Shown: positions 9,564 to 18,784, numbered from the stretch's first letter. The stretch: DNA of 64,000 nt from Clostridia bacterium (GCA_017456545.1 JAFTJE010000026.1:29806-93805); one strand, 5' to 3'. The notes: generated by a model not told the origin, from the sequence alone. A program made the numbers and translations.

Positions 9564-10136
9564 ATGGGAGTATCCTTTTTGCATCAGCTGTCTGTCAGCT
9601 ACCATTCTGTGATACTGGGATTTTATCTTGGAATAATATATGATATAGTAAGGATTATCAGATGCTTTTTCGGTGTCAGATATAGGTGCGTAATAAAAAG
9701 GTTTGATAAGCTATGGCTCAAAAGCGAGGAAAAAAAGCTTAACAGGGTATATGAATCTCTTTTGATGGGGATTACTGATATACTGTTTTTTATAATTATT
9801 GCATGTATTATGGCATCATTTATTTATAGCGTGAACAGTGGAAATGTCAGGTGGTATATATATTTATTTGCCTTTGCCGGGTTTCTTATATATTACCTTA
9901 CGCTTGGTAAAATCATAATTTCCTTATCTTCACTGATAGTAAGAACAGTAAAAAAAGTATTTAGGATATTTATTATGTGTATGCTGTCTCCGTTTTTGCC
10001 CTTCAAAATACTGTATGGTAAAGCTATAAAAGCTATGCACAATCAAATCCGTGCAAGAAGAAGAGTTAAGCTCCCGGATGCAGAAGAGATTAAAAAGAGA
10101 ACAGTGCTTTTACAATATGGGAAAAATATTAAATAG
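9564..10136 (+). CDS. yabQ: Spore cortex biosynthesis protein YabQ
   Basis: Membrane protein of 190 residues with hydrophobic segments (VILGFYLGIIYDIVRIIRCFF, ITDILFFIIIACIMASFIY, a third near WYIYLFAFAGFLIYYLT) and a basic tail. YabQ localises to the forespore membrane and is needed for the cortex. The start is ATG 9564 after GAGGTG; the earlier in-frame ATG at 9504 lies inside yabP without a ribosome site. divIC, which usually follows yabQ, is absent. Confidence 0.85.
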   Translation: MGVSFLHQLSVSYHSVILGFYLGIIYDIVRIIRCFFGVRYRCVIKRFDKLWLKSEEKKLNRVYESLLMGITDILFFIIIACIMASFIYSVNSGNVRWYIYLFAFAGFLIYYLTLGKIIISLSSLIVRTVKKVFRIFIMCMLSPFLPFKILYGKAIKAMHNQIRARRRVKLPDAEEIKKRTVLLQYGKNIK

Positions 10137-10138
10137 TC

Positions 10139-10164
10139 AAACGGGAGCATTCTCCCGTTTTTTT
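10139..10164 (+). terminator. Terminator after yabQ
   Basis: AAACGGGAG / CTCCCGTTT stem, 4-base loop, T7 run. It lies between the convergent yabQ and the DUF6514-like gene. Confidence 0.85.
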
Positions 10165-10408
10165 AATTATGATATATTAAAAAATCCGATATTGCCTCTT
10201 CTATATGTATTGGAGACAAATTCATACTATTGCAAAGTGTGGCAAAATCCACAAGACTCGATTTATCTGTCGATATATTTGGGATTCTGATTATTTCCTT
10301 TGCTGCAGCAGCATCACATTGCGATAAAACGGATATTCCGTATACAGTTATTATTTTCCCCTCGATAGTGATAATTTCCTCATTCACTGTATATTCAAAA
10401 GCTTCCAT
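10163..10408 (-). CDS. Small conserved clostridial protein (DUF6514-like)
   Basis: 81 residues, no membrane segment or signal. It has a two-strand N-terminal motif (EAFEYTVNEEIITIEGKIITVYGI) followed by a helical part rich in short hydrophobic repeats. It resembles the small clostridial DUF6514 family, function unknown. GGGAG lies 8 bases before the ATG on the minus strand, supporting translation. It converges on yabQ and its stop touches that gene's terminator. Confidence 0.6.
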   Translation of the reverse strand: MEAFEYTVNEEIITIEGKIITVYGISVLSQCDAAAAKEIIRIPNISTDKSSLVDFATLCNSMNLSPIHIEEAISDFLIYHN

Positions 10409-10583
10409 AGTTGACTCCCGCTTGATTTTGTAAATATGTCATAAATCATTTATACATTATTTTGCTTTATAATTGCTGTGAAATTTGCGTAAGCCCTTGA
10501 AAATAAAGGAATATCGACTTCAAAAGCCAAAATTTTGATATGAATTAAAAAATATTATTTCAAAATAGAAAAATAAAATATAA

Positions 10584-10612
10584 TTGCAAATAAAAAGTAA
10601 GTATGTTATAAT
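10584..10612 (+). promoter_or_regulatory. Promoter of the GH30 gene
   Basis: TTGCAA (10584-10589), 17-bp spacer, TATAAT (10607-10612), 39 bases before the start. Confidence 0.7.
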
Positions 10613-10651
10613 TATCATAGATTATTAAAAAGGATGGCAAAGGAGCTATAT

Positions 10652-11923
10652 ATGATAATTTCAACAACCGAAAAAAATAAATGGCAAAAGGGTAAAACAA
10701 CCTCAAGGGACGGTATTAAAATATCCTTTGGAGATGAAAAGCAGAATATCCGTGGCTTCGGTACATGCTTTAGTGAGCTTGGTGCTATTGCATTAAATAA
10801 GCTTTCTTCCAAAGACAAAAAAGAGCTCCTTGATGAGCTTTTTACAGAAGAAGGTGCAAACTTTAACTATTGCAGAACACCAATAGGAGCAAGTGATTTT
10901 GCAACTGATTTCTATTCATATAATGAAGCAGACGGCGACTATGAGATGAAAAATTTTTCAGTTGAAAGAGATGAAAAATATCTTCTTCCTTTGATTAGGG
11001 AGGCTCTGTACCGTCAGAAGGATATGCAGATGTTTGCATCTCCTTGGTGTCCACCTCTTTGGCTTAAAACCATTAAGGTCTACAGCAATGGTATATTCAA
11101 TGCTACCCCTGAGAATTTTAAGGCGTATGCGTTGTATTTCAAAAAATATGTGGAGGCATATCACAGCAAGGGCATTCCGATTATACATATTCATCCTCAG
11201 AATGAGCCCTGCAGTAATCAGGTATTTCCATCCTGTGTATGGAGTGGAGAAATGCTCACACGCTTTATCGGAGACTATCTTGGAGAGGCTTTGGAGGGTA
11301 CCGGAGTAGATATATTCTACGGAACCGTAAACGGTCCTGAGGGAGACCAAAGATGGACTAAAACGAGATATCATCAGTATCTCGGATATGCAATGCAGGA
11401 TGAAAAGGCAAGAAAGTATATAAAGGGTGTAGGATACCAGTGGGCAGGTAAAATGGCTCTCGGGGCAACACATGATGATTATCCTGAGCTTGAGCTTATA
11501 CAGACAGAGTCTGAGTGTGGAATAGGAGATAACTCCTGGGCACAGATGATGTATATTTTTGAGATGATGCGTATGTATATAAGAGAAGGTGCCTCTGCTT
11601 ATGTATATTGGAATATTGCCCTTGAGGGAGACAGCTCAAGCACTTGGGGCTGGAAACAGAACTCCCTTATTCATGTACAGGGTAATAAAGCAACTTTGAC
11701 ACCTGAATTTTATCTTATGAAGCATGTTTCTCATTTTGTAAAAAGAGGAGCAAGATTTGTTGAATCCAAGGGAGAATTTTCTTCAAATACCTTAGCATTT
11801 GTTAATCCCAACGGAGGCAGAGTATTGTTTGTTGCTAATCCCTATGAAACTGAGAAGATTGTAACAGTCGATGATAAATCCTACATATTACCTCCAAGAT
11901 CTCTTAACACAATAACCTTATAA
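10652..11923 (+). CDS. Glycoside hydrolase family 30 protein (beta-glucosidase/glucosylceramidase-like)
   Basis: Retaining glycosidase of the GH30 clan-A TIM barrel with a C-terminal beta domain, 423 residues. The N-terminal GFGTCFSELGA matches the GH30 start, the acid/base Glu is E185 in HPQNEPC, and the nucleophile is E286 in IQTESECG. There is no signal peptide, so it probably acts in the cytoplasm on imported oligosaccharides or glycosides. The ATG at 10652 follows AAAGGAG; an in-frame ATG at 10634 lacks a ribosome site. Specificity (beta-glucosidase, beta-xylosidase or beta-1,6-glucanase) cannot be decided by eye. Confidence 0.88.
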   Translation: MIISTTEKNKWQKGKTTSRDGIKISFGDEKQNIRGFGTCFSELGAIALNKLSSKDKKELLDELFTEEGANFNYCRTPIGASDFATDFYSYNEADGDYEMKNFSVERDEKYLLPLIREALYRQKDMQMFASPWCPPLWLKTIKVYSNGIFNATPENFKAYALYFKKYVEAYHSKGIPIIHIHPQNEPCSNQVFPSCVWSGEMLTRFIGDYLGEALEGTGVDIFYGTVNGPEGDQRWTKTRYHQYLGYAMQDEKARKYIKGVGYQWAGKMALGATHDDYPELELIQTESECGIGDNSWAQMMYIFEMMRMYIREGASAYVYWNIALEGDSSSTWGWKQNSLIHVQGNKATLTPEFYLMKHVSHFVKRGARFVESKGEFSSNTLAFVNPNGGRVLFVANPYETEKIVTVDDKSYILPPRSLNTITL

Positions 11924-11927
11924 AAGC

Positions 11928-11957
11928 AAGAACCGTCTTGATAAGACGGTTCTTTTA
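11928..11957 (+). terminator. Terminator after the GH30 gene
   Basis: AAGAACCGTCTT / AAGACGGTTCTT stem with a 3-base loop and a short T run. Confidence 0.8.
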
Positions 11958-11983
11958 CTTTATATTAAGATTCGGCTAAGCCG

Positions 11984-12889
11984 TTAATCACCCTTTATCA
12001 AATTCCAAGTAGCGTGAAAATCAGGATTAACCACAGCCTCACCGGTTGAACAAAGCTTATATTCTCCCGGCCGGGCTCTCTTTGTAGAGCTTAAATCCGG
12101 TGGAAGGGTTAATTCCGTACCGTTTGGCTGTTTAATACGGATAAAACTGTCATTTGCTTCAGTAACTACTCCGTAAAATTGTTTTTGCTCAATTAACTCA
12201 TTATCTTTTGTGAAGTATGTAATGCCAACCAAAAGAAGCTTTCCCAATAGCTCTTCGTAGGTGATCTGTTTTTCGTAGGCTTCGTTATATTCTTTTCGTG
12301 CCTCGTACAAATACATTCCGAAATCCTCATACATATCAGGAATATCGTATACAGTTTTACCGGTTTGCTCGGAAATATGTTTCCAACACTCACCGGGATG
12401 CTCTTTGTCAAAGGTGTCCCAGGCTGTTAGAAGCGAATCGGTTTTTTTGATATTAAAGCTATTTAAGAAATTATGATATTTTTCAGTATGCTGTGTATAT
12501 ATCGTCATCACATTGTATTTTCCAAACAGAATTTCCTCGTGTGATGTATGCCCACCTATTCCAAAGGTGTTAAGACCGTCCTTGATAAGAAAACCGCTCA
12601 GTGCATCAATACATTGGCATGCCTCATCATCATTCAGTCCGTCTATGTAGTATATGTCGTTATCGTTAATGTTGTAGAGAAGCTTTGATTCTGTAAGGCT
12701 GTCCTCCATCTTACACGGTAGCTCCAAAATGAAAAATAAAGGCTCGTTGTGTGATTTTATAAAGTTCTTCATCATATCGGGTACCTTAGATGCATTTACA
12801 TTTGCGTATATTGCATTTTCCTTTTCCTCGTATTCCTCAAAAAGCTTTTCAGGAAAGGGAACCTTACAGCATTTTTTTAATTCTATCAT
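11984..12889 (-). CDS. Conserved protein of unknown function
   Basis: 301 residues, soluble, acidic, not recognised. The N-terminal half contains FFILELPCKMEDSL and YYIDGLNDDEACQCIDALS. The C-terminal 60 residues form a beta-rich stretch (GVVTEANDSFIRIKQPNGTELTLPPDLSS) that could be a small barrel. The start ATG at 12889 follows a perfect AGGAGG; the upstream in-frame codons to 12973 lack a ribosome site. It is a single-gene unit between the GH30 terminator and the glnA terminator. I cannot assign a function. Confidence 0.7.
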   Translation of the reverse strand: MIELKKCCKVPFPEKLFEEYEEKENAIYANVNASKVPDMMKNFIKSHNEPLFFILELPCKMEDSLTESKLLYNINDNDIYYIDGLNDDEACQCIDALSGFLIKDGLNTFGIGGHTSHEEILFGKYNVMTIYTQHTEKYHNFLNSFNIKKTDSLLTAWDTFDKEHPGECWKHISEQTGKTVYDIPDMYEDFGMYLYEARKEYNEAYEKQITYEELLGKLLLVGITYFTKDNELIEQKQFYGVVTEANDSFIRIKQPNGTELTLPPDLSSTKRARPGEYKLCSTGEAVVNPDFHATWNLIKGD

Positions 12890-12964
12890 AAGAGGCCTCC
12901 TAAAAGTTACTATATGAATTATATCATAGCGATGTTGAATTTTCAAGTAAGCTATAAATAATGA

Positions 12965-12994
12965 AAGCACCAATCAGAGGTATGATTGGTGCTT
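12965..12994 (-). terminator. Terminator of glnA
   Basis: AAGCACCAATCA / TGATTGGTGCTT, a perfect 12-bp stem with a 6-base loop, just past the glnA stop on the minus strand. The T tail is short. Confidence 0.7.
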
Positions 12995-13025
12995 CCGTAA
13001 TTAATGTGGATAATTTATTGCAAAA

Positions 13026-14450
13026 TTAAAGATTATAGTATCTGTCGAATTCAGCAGGGTGTGGAATCTTGGAAAGCTCACTGCATTCAGCACGCTTGGA
13101 TTTGATAAAGTTCTTGAGCAGCTCCTCGGGGAATACTCCACCGGCTGTGAGGTAATCGTGGTCAGCCTCGAGAGCATCAAGAGCCTCGGGAAGAGAGGTG
13201 GGAAGCTGTGTGAGCTTTGCCTTCTCCTCATCACTCAAATGAAAGAGATTCATATCATAGGGTCCCCAACCGTTAGCATGAGGATCTATTTTATTCTTAA
13301 CACCGTCAAGACCTGCCATAAGAATTGCCGCATAGCAGAAATAAGGGTTACATGTAGCATCAGGGTTGCGAAGCTCGAAGCGACGCTTTTCAGGACTCTT
13401 TGCGTATGCAGGGATACGGATAACCGCACTACGGTTGGATGTTGCATAACCAACGGTAACAGGGGCCTCAAAGCCGGGAACAAGACGCTTAAAGGAGTTG
13501 GTGCTTGGGTTGGTAATAGCACAAAGAGAAGCAATGTGCTTAAGAAGACCACCCATAAAGTAGTGTGCTGTTTCACTTAAATGTGCATATCCGTTGTCGT
13601 CGGAGAATACGGGCTCCCCATCCTTGAGAAGAAGCATATGGACATGCATTCCACTTCCTGCCTCACCGTAAATAGGCTTAGGCATAAATGTAGCGGTCTT
13701 GCCATATTTAAGTGCTGTGTTGTGGATGATATATTTAATCATCATAGTTGCGTCTGCCATAGTGGACATTTTACCGAGCTGAGGTTCAATTTCAAACTGA
13801 CCGGATGCCGCAACCTCAGGGTGGTGGTAATTTATTTCAATACCCATATCCTTCATAAGCAGACACATTTCGCTTCTTGCCTCATATGCCTTGTCAAAGG
13901 GCTTTGCAATATGGTAAGCCTTCTGCTTAGGTACAACACAACCAAATCCTTCTGAAGCACTGTTCCAATAGGATTGCTGTGTATCAAGGGAAACTCCGAT
14001 GCTGTTGGGCTGAACCTCCCAGCCAACATTGTCGAAGAGATAAAATTCAAACTCGGGGAGAATAAGCATTGTATCAGCCACACCACAGTCCTGCATATAT
14101 TTTTCAGCTGCAAGAACAATATTACGGGGGTACTGTGCAAGAGGCTTGTTTTCAGGACTTGCTATAACCATAGCATTACCTGTCATAGAAAGAGTAGGAA
14201 TATCACAGAAGGGGTCAATAACCGCTGTATCGAGGTCGGGTATAAACACCATATCACTCTTTTCAACTACTGCATAGCCGTAGTTCGAGGCATCAAATCC
14301 GATTCCACTTTTAACAGTGTCCTCAGAAAAGTTTTCAGCAGGTATGGTAACATGTCTGAACTGACCGTTGATGTCAACCATTTTGAAGTCAACCATTTTG
14401 ATTCCGTTTTCTTTAATAAGTGCCAGGATTTCCTCAACATTTTTTGCCAT
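13026..14450 (-). CDS. glnA: Type I glutamine synthetase
   Basis: ATP-dependent synthesis of glutamine from glutamate and ammonia. It has 474 residues. Motifs include the N-terminal beta-grasp region (FKMVDINGQFRHVTIP), the metal-binding EFEFYLF, GSGMHVHMLL, NRSAVIRIPAY and the C-terminal FELRNPDATCNPY. The ATG at 14450 follows GGAGGA; the in-frame TTG at 14465 is inside that ribosome site and is not the start. Together with gdhA in this window it covers ammonia assimilation. Confidence 0.96.
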   Translation of the reverse strand: MAKNVEEILALIKENGIKMVDFKMVDINGQFRHVTIPAENFSEDTVKSGIGFDASNYGYAVVEKSDMVFIPDLDTAVIDPFCDIPTLSMTGNAMVIASPENKPLAQYPRNIVLAAEKYMQDCGVADTMLILPEFEFYLFDNVGWEVQPNSIGVSLDTQQSYWNSASEGFGCVVPKQKAYHIAKPFDKAYEARSEMCLLMKDMGIEINYHHPEVAASGQFEIEPQLGKMSTMADATMMIKYIIHNTALKYGKTATFMPKPIYGEAGSGMHVHMLLLKDGEPVFSDDNGYAHLSETAHYFMGGLLKHIASLCAITNPSTNSFKRLVPGFEAPVTVGYATSNRSAVIRIPAYAKSPEKRRFELRNPDATCNPYFCYAAILMAGLDGVKNKIDPHANGWGPYDMNLFHLSDEEKAKLTQLPTSLPEALDALEADHDYLTAGGVFPEELLKNFIKSKRAECSELSKIPHPAEFDRYYNL

Positions 14451-14481
14451 AAAGCATTCCTCCAAAAAAATTTATATAATA

Positions 14482-14510
14482 ATTATAACAAAATATTCTT
14501 TTTTCGTCAA
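14482..14510 (-). promoter_or_regulatory. glnA promoter
   Basis: On the minus strand TTGACG (14510-14505), 17-bp spacer, TATAAT (14487-14482), 32 bases before the glnA start. Confidence 0.75.
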
Positions 14511-14559
14511 TACTTGACAGACAATTATTATGTTTATGAGGCATTAAAGCAACTTTTAA

Positions 14560-14588
14560 TTGATTTGAAAAGAAAAATATGGTAGAAT
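14560..14588 (+). promoter_or_regulatory. Promoter of the cyclase-family gene
   Basis: TTGATT (14560-14565), 17-bp spacer, TAGAAT (14583-14588), 26 bases before the start. Confidence 0.6.
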
Positions 14589-14613
14589 AATAAAAAAGTC
14601 ATATGGAGGAGAA

Positions 14614-15219
14614 ATGAAAATATACGATATTTCGCAAGAGGTATTCTCCTGCAGGATATATCCGGGTGATCCCAAGCCTACCGAAAATAAGGTTTTATCT
14701 ATAGAAAAGGGAGATGTATGCAACCTTACCGAATTTTCTATGTGTGCTCATAACGGTACTCACATTGACGCACCGTACCATTTTATAAATAAAGGAAAAA
14801 CTGTTGATAAGCTTGAACTTAACAGGACAGTAGGCTATGCGTATGTTGTGGCTTTTGACGGTGAAATTACCGGATGTGATGCTGAATATATTATAAGTAA
14901 AGCAAGATGTGTCTATAAAGATGCGTGGCATAGGATATTAATAAAGGGGAAAGGCATAGTTACAGAGGAGGCTGCAACTATATTTGCAGAGCAGGGCATA
15001 TATCTGATAGGCAGCGAGTCCCAATCCATCGGACCGGAGGATGCTCCTGCTATGATACACAACATTCTTTTGAGTAAGGATATTGTACTTCTTGAGGGCA
15101 TATGCTTAGAAAAAGTAAAAGAAGGGGTATATATTCTTTCCTCGGCACCGCTTAATCTCGCAGGCTGTGACGGCTCTCCCTGTCGTGCAATACTTATAGA
15201 TATGGAACAGGATTTATAA
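14614..15219 (+). CDS. Cyclase family protein (kynurenine formamidase-like metal hydrolase)
   Basis: 201 residues of the putative cyclase family that includes arylformamidase KynB. The metal motif HxGTHxDxPxH is complete at His46-His56 (HNGTHIDAPYH), and a second conserved region (GSESQSIGPEDAPAMIH) carries later active-site residues. No tryptophan-catabolism gene is nearby, so the true substrate is open. Start after GGAGGAG. It precedes a nitroreductase by 47 bases, possibly one unit. Confidence 0.85.
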   Translation: MKIYDISQEVFSCRIYPGDPKPTENKVLSIEKGDVCNLTEFSMCAHNGTHIDAPYHFINKGKTVDKLELNRTVGYAYVVAFDGEITGCDAEYIISKARCVYKDAWHRILIKGKGIVTEEAATIFAEQGIYLIGSESQSIGPEDAPAMIHNILLSKDIVLLEGICLEKVKEGVYILSSAPLNLAGCDGSPCRAILIDMEQDL

Positions 15220-15266
15220 AAACGACAAATTGTACTTAATTATGTGTACATAGATAGGAGATAAAT

Positions 15267-15797
15267 ATGAATTTTACCGAAATAGCAGAAGCACGGCAAT
15301 CCTGCCGTAATTATAATTCAGACCGTATCGTGGAGACGGAAAAGCTTGAGAAAATATTGGCCTCTGCACGCCTTGCCCCCTCTGCGTGTAACGGTCAGCC
15401 ATATCATATAACCCTTTGTACAGAGGAAACAGCGAAAAGTGTTGCTAAGGCAGTGCAGGGTATGGGAATGAACAAATTTACAAATGATGCCCCTGTAATG
15501 CTTGTAATATCGGAAAAGCCCTATGTTCCATCGGCAGCACTTGGTGCAAAGGTTAAGAAAAACGATTACCGTTCGATTGATATCGGTATTCTATCTGCAT
15601 ATATCACGGCTGAGGCTACTGCTCAAGGGCTTGGCACCTGTATTCTCGGATGGTTGGACGATGAGGAAATACGCAAGATTTGTGATTTGGACGGCACTGT
15701 TCGTTTGGTTATTTCTATGGGCTATCCAAAGGATGATGATAAGCTTCGGGAAAAGAAACGGAAAAGTATAGATAAGCTTGTTAAAGTAATGAAATAA
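15267..15797 (+). CDS. Nitroreductase family protein
   Basis: FMN-dependent oxidoreductase fold, 176 residues. The N-terminal EARQSCRNYNSDRIV and the SARLAPSACNGQPYH motif bind FMN phosphate, and the C-terminal GYPKDD is typical. Short members like this one are NAD(P)H:flavin or nitro-compound reductases. Start after AGGAG. The substrate cannot be named. Confidence 0.9.
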   Translation: MNFTEIAEARQSCRNYNSDRIVETEKLEKILASARLAPSACNGQPYHITLCTEETAKSVAKAVQGMGMNKFTNDAPVMLVISEKPYVPSAALGAKVKKNDYRSIDIGILSAYITAEATAQGLGTCILGWLDDEEIRKICDLDGTVRLVISMGYPKDDDKLREKKRKSIDKLVKVMK

Positions 15798-15872
15798 TTT
15801 TATTAGATTTATATTGATTGCAAGAAATGAGTAATTATTTTGCGATATTTACCTTTTCTTTTTAGCATAATT

Positions 15873-15913
15873 AAAAACCTCCTATGGTGTAATAAAACCA
15901 TAGGAGGTTTTTT
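15873..15913. terminator. Bidirectional terminator between convergent genes
   Basis: ACCTCCTATGGT / ACCATAGGAGGT stem, 8-base loop, flanked by A and T runs on both sides. It serves the nitroreductase gene (plus) and the membrane-protein gene (minus). Confidence 0.85.
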
Positions 15914-15941
15914 GAATGGTTCACTTCATTTGTATTGTTTT

Positions 15942-16463
15942 TTATATACCGTATGTGCCTGTTAACGGGTCCTTAAAAATTCCTATTTCCGGTGTGGCAA
16001 AGGTAAAAACAATGAATAAAACAGCTATAACGCAGAGTAAACATATCGGAAGCCTTGGATCATTACAGGCTGTTGTCTCATTATGAAATTGCAGCGTCTC
16101 ATAAATATATACAATCGCCGATGAAATAAAGAATATTGCAATATTAAACCAATCGGGAGAAGGTCCGATTACACCGTTGTATGTGTAAAAAATAACCGGA
16201 ATCAGTATAAGACCCAACAGAATTCCTTTTAGCTTTACGCACCAGAATTCTTTTCTGTCACGGAAGAAAAGGCTTTGTATGACAGCAAAGATAAACATAG
16301 GCCAGAATAGAAGCTTCATATGCTCCCATGTGGATTCATTAACTCCGGAGAATGGAGCAACCCAAATTGATTGAGTCCAATCATATAAAAAATGTAATAT
16401 TGTTCCAACAAGAGAAGTAACTGCAAAGCCAACTAATTGCCATAAATCAACGGATCTTTTCAT
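15942..16463 (-). CDS. Four-to-five-helix membrane protein (DUF6512-like)
   Basis: 173 residues with hydrophobic segments near LVGFAVTSLVGTILHFLY, LLFWPMFIFAVIQSLFF, GILLGLILIPVIFYTY, FNIAIFFISSAIVYIY and LLCVIAVLFIVFTF. The pattern GVNESTWEHMKLLFWP after the first helix is strongly conserved in a small clostridial membrane family that I associate with DUF6512. Function unknown. GAGGTG precedes the start on the minus strand. Confidence 0.7.
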   Translation of the reverse strand: MKRSVDLWQLVGFAVTSLVGTILHFLYDWTQSIWVAPFSGVNESTWEHMKLLFWPMFIFAVIQSLFFRDRKEFWCVKLKGILLGLILIPVIFYTYNGVIGPSPDWFNIAIFFISSAIVYIYETLQFHNETTACNDPRLPICLLCVIAVLFIVFTFATPEIGIFKDPLTGTYGI

Positions 16464-16563
16464 AATTTCACCTCGTTAATATATATTAAAGTTTATTCAA
16501 ACTAAGTATTTTTTATTCTTAGCCTGTTATTTGTTATTGAAGGTTTTATTAAAAGCTAACAAC

Positions 16564-16592
16564 AAAAAGGCGTCTGAATAATCAGCGCCTTC
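16564..16592 (-). terminator. Terminator of the DUF1540 gene
   Basis: AAGGCG / CGCCTT with inner CTGA / TCAG pairing and a 4-base loop. The A5 run on the plus strand gives the T5 tail on the minus strand. Confidence 0.8.
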
Positions 16593-16630
16593 TTGCTCAT
16601 AATGAATTATGAAAAGGAGAAAAAGAAAAT

Positions 16631-16822
16631 TTATCTCTCACAATTACCCTTGGAGCAATTGTCGAGAACGAAGGATTCGCAGTCTACACATTGGCAAACT
16701 GTAGGGTTACATTCATGTGTGCCGACATTAATTTTATCAAGAACACAATAGTCAGAAGTTTTGTTGTGGTTGGCACAGGATTTTACAGTGCAGTGGATGC
16801 TGTGGTTAGGTTTCTTTTCCAT
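16631..16822 (-). CDS. DUF1540 cysteine-rich protein
   Basis: 63 residues with seven cysteines in the DUF1540 pattern (IHCTVKSCANHN...YCVLDKINVGTHECNPTVCQCVDCESF), probably a small metal-binding or disulfide protein that is common in spore-formers. The ATG at 16822 has GGAGAG upstream; the earlier in-frame ATG at 16834 is part of the ribosome site. Monocistronic, with its own terminator. Role unknown. Confidence 0.85.
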   Translation of the reverse strand: MEKKPNHSIHCTVKSCANHNKTSDYCVLDKINVGTHECNPTVCQCVDCESFVLDNCSKGNCER

Positions 16823-17065
16823 AAAACTCTCCATGAAAGTGTATTGAAATCATATGATTTCATATATATTTTTACCCCCAAAAAAGATTTTTATACATTA
16901 TTTATTAAACATCTGAACGACTTGTAAAATCTATGTTATAATAAAGTCATAAAAGAAGATTTTATAGATTTTTTTATAAAATACAAAATCTGCTTAACCG
17001 TTTTTTAGTATTAGCGACTATATAATCAAAGGGCCCTTGAAAAATCACAGAAAGGAATGGACGGT

Positions 17066-18628
17066 ATGGATAGAATAAAGCTTGATATGCTCATTACCGA
17101 AAATATGAAGTCTATTTTTGGATTTGCTTTAACAAGACTTGCTAATGTACAGAAGGCAGAGGAATTATCCAGTGATATAATATATCAGATAATAAGATCT
17201 TCTTCTAATCTTAAAAATGAAGAAAGCTTTTACGCATTTATGTGGAAAATAGCAGAGAATACATATAAAACATATCTTAGAAAGTGCACTAAGCCTACTA
17301 ATAATGCTGTAGAGCTTGATGAAAATACTCTTGGTGAGTCTGAGTCTATCATAGATGATATGATAAATAAGGAAGAAATCAACCTTTTAAGAAGAGAGCT
17401 TTCCTTACTTTCGAGTAATTACAGAAAAGCCACGGTTTTATTCTATATAGAAGAATATTCCTGTTCTGAAATTGCAAAAATTCTTGACATCAGTACGGAA
17501 ATGGTAAAATATTATCTGTTCCGTGCAAGAAAAATTATAAGAGAGGGAATGAAAATGGATAGATTATTCGGAGAAAAAAGCTATAACCCCGTAACATTTG
17601 AAATAGACTTTTGGGGAAATAAAGCAGGTGATGATAAGGAGTATATGGATTTTCAAAATAGAAAAATTAAAGGAAATATACTTCTTGCAGCTTATTATAC
17701 ACCGGTTACAATACAGCAGCTTAGCGTCGAGCTTGGAGTAGCAGTAACATACCTTGAGGATGAGATAAAGCTCCTTATAGAAAGACAGTATCTTGTATGT
17801 AATAATGACAAGTATATAACTAATATTCCGATTTTTACCTGTGAATGTGAGGAGAGCATCCGTCAGAAGGTAAAAAAGCTCACAAAGGAAGCTGTATGCG
17901 AGCTTATAAATGTTGAGGATGAATTTATGGACAAGCACGGAAATAAATTTGAAAATGAAAATCAGATTAAATGGAATAAAATATTTTTAGCGTTGCATTA
18001 TACACTTGCAAATAATGAAAATAAAACCGGTAAGCTGCCCGAAAAGGGACCCTACTCCTTAGTAAACGGAGGAGGAGGAAAGGGAATAGTATGGGGTAGA
18101 TGTATAGATAACTCTCCTAAGCAAGATTCAGACCGTATTCAGGGAATATATAACGGTTGTCCCTCAAATGATAAAAGAGGCTCGGTTATTGCAATGAATT
18201 TTTGCCAGAATCTTAACATTCAACAATTCTCGTGGAATTTTGTAGATCCAATAGTTGCAACTGCACTTGATTGCTTTGAATACTTGCCTGAAGAGTGGAA
18301 AAAGCTTCTTGATAATTATGGCTATGAAAAGAACGGTAAAGCAAATTTTCCCGTATATACCTATGAAGAGTATAAGGAATTGAAAACGGTTCTTGAAAAG
18401 AGCATAGCCATTCTTGATAGCTTGAGTGAAAAGGTCATAAAGATATCGTCAGATATAACAGCGGATTTTGCACCTGCACACATTAAGGAATATGCAGAAT
18501 ATGTGGGTGCATTTATACATAGTCTTGATATCGCACAGGATGTAGTAACTGAGCTTTATGAGCAGAAATACTTAAAGCCCTTAGAAGGTGATTTTAAGCC
18601 TGCTATGTGTGTTGTTAAATCCAAATAA
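17066..18628 (+). CDS. ECF-like sigma-70 family factor with long C-terminal extension
   Basis: 520 residues. Residues about 5-75 form sigma region 2 (ITENMKSIFGFALTRLANVQKAEELSSD), and about 110-160 region 4 with a helix-turn-helix (CSEIAKILDISTEMVKYYLFRARK). About residues 190-250 look like a winged helix (ILLAAYYTPVTIQQLSVELGVAVTYLEDEI). The remaining 270 residues are an unassigned soluble domain. The ATG at 17066 suits AAGGA at 17051 better than the ATG at 17057. The C-terminal part may sense a signal directly, since no anti-sigma gene follows. Closely related in layout to the next gene. Confidence 0.8.
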   Translation: MDRIKLDMLITENMKSIFGFALTRLANVQKAEELSSDIIYQIIRSSSNLKNEESFYAFMWKIAENTYKTYLRKCTKPTNNAVELDENTLGESESIIDDMINKEEINLLRRELSLLSSNYRKATVLFYIEEYSCSEIAKILDISTEMVKYYLFRARKIIREGMKMDRLFGEKSYNPVTFEIDFWGNKAGDDKEYMDFQNRKIKGNILLAAYYTPVTIQQLSVELGVAVTYLEDEIKLLIERQYLVCNNDKYITNIPIFTCECEESIRQKVKKLTKEAVCELINVEDEFMDKHGNKFENENQIKWNKIFLALHYTLANNENKTGKLPEKGPYSLVNGGGGKGIVWGRCIDNSPKQDSDRIQGIYNGCPSNDKRGSVIAMNFCQNLNIQQFSWNFVDPIVATALDCFEYLPEEWKKLLDNYGYEKNGKANFPVYTYEEYKELKTVLEKSIAILDSLSEKVIKISSDITADFAPAHIKEYAEYVGAFIHSLDIAQDVVTELYEQKYLKPLEGDFKPAMCVVKSK

Positions 18629-18631
18629 TAT

Positions 18632-18665
18632 AAAAAAGAACGCCAAGTAAATGGCGTTCTTTTTA
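18632..18665 (+). terminator. Terminator between the two sigma-factor genes
   Basis: AAAAAGAACGCCA / TGGCGTTCTTTTT stem with a 6-base loop and T run. Confidence 0.88.
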
Positions 18666-18784
18666 TGTTGTAGTAGAATAAACAGTAAAAATATGATAGA
18701 ATTAAAAAAATGTTGGATTTTATGTGAATCAAATACGAATTTTACGACTTATTGGTTGAAAGCTTTCAAAAAGAGGTCTCAAAA

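Noticed and set aside
14514-14542. Plus-strand promoter starting TTGACA at 14514
   Set aside because: No acceptable -10 at 16-18 bp; the TTGATT-17-TAGAAT pair further down fits the cyclase gene better.
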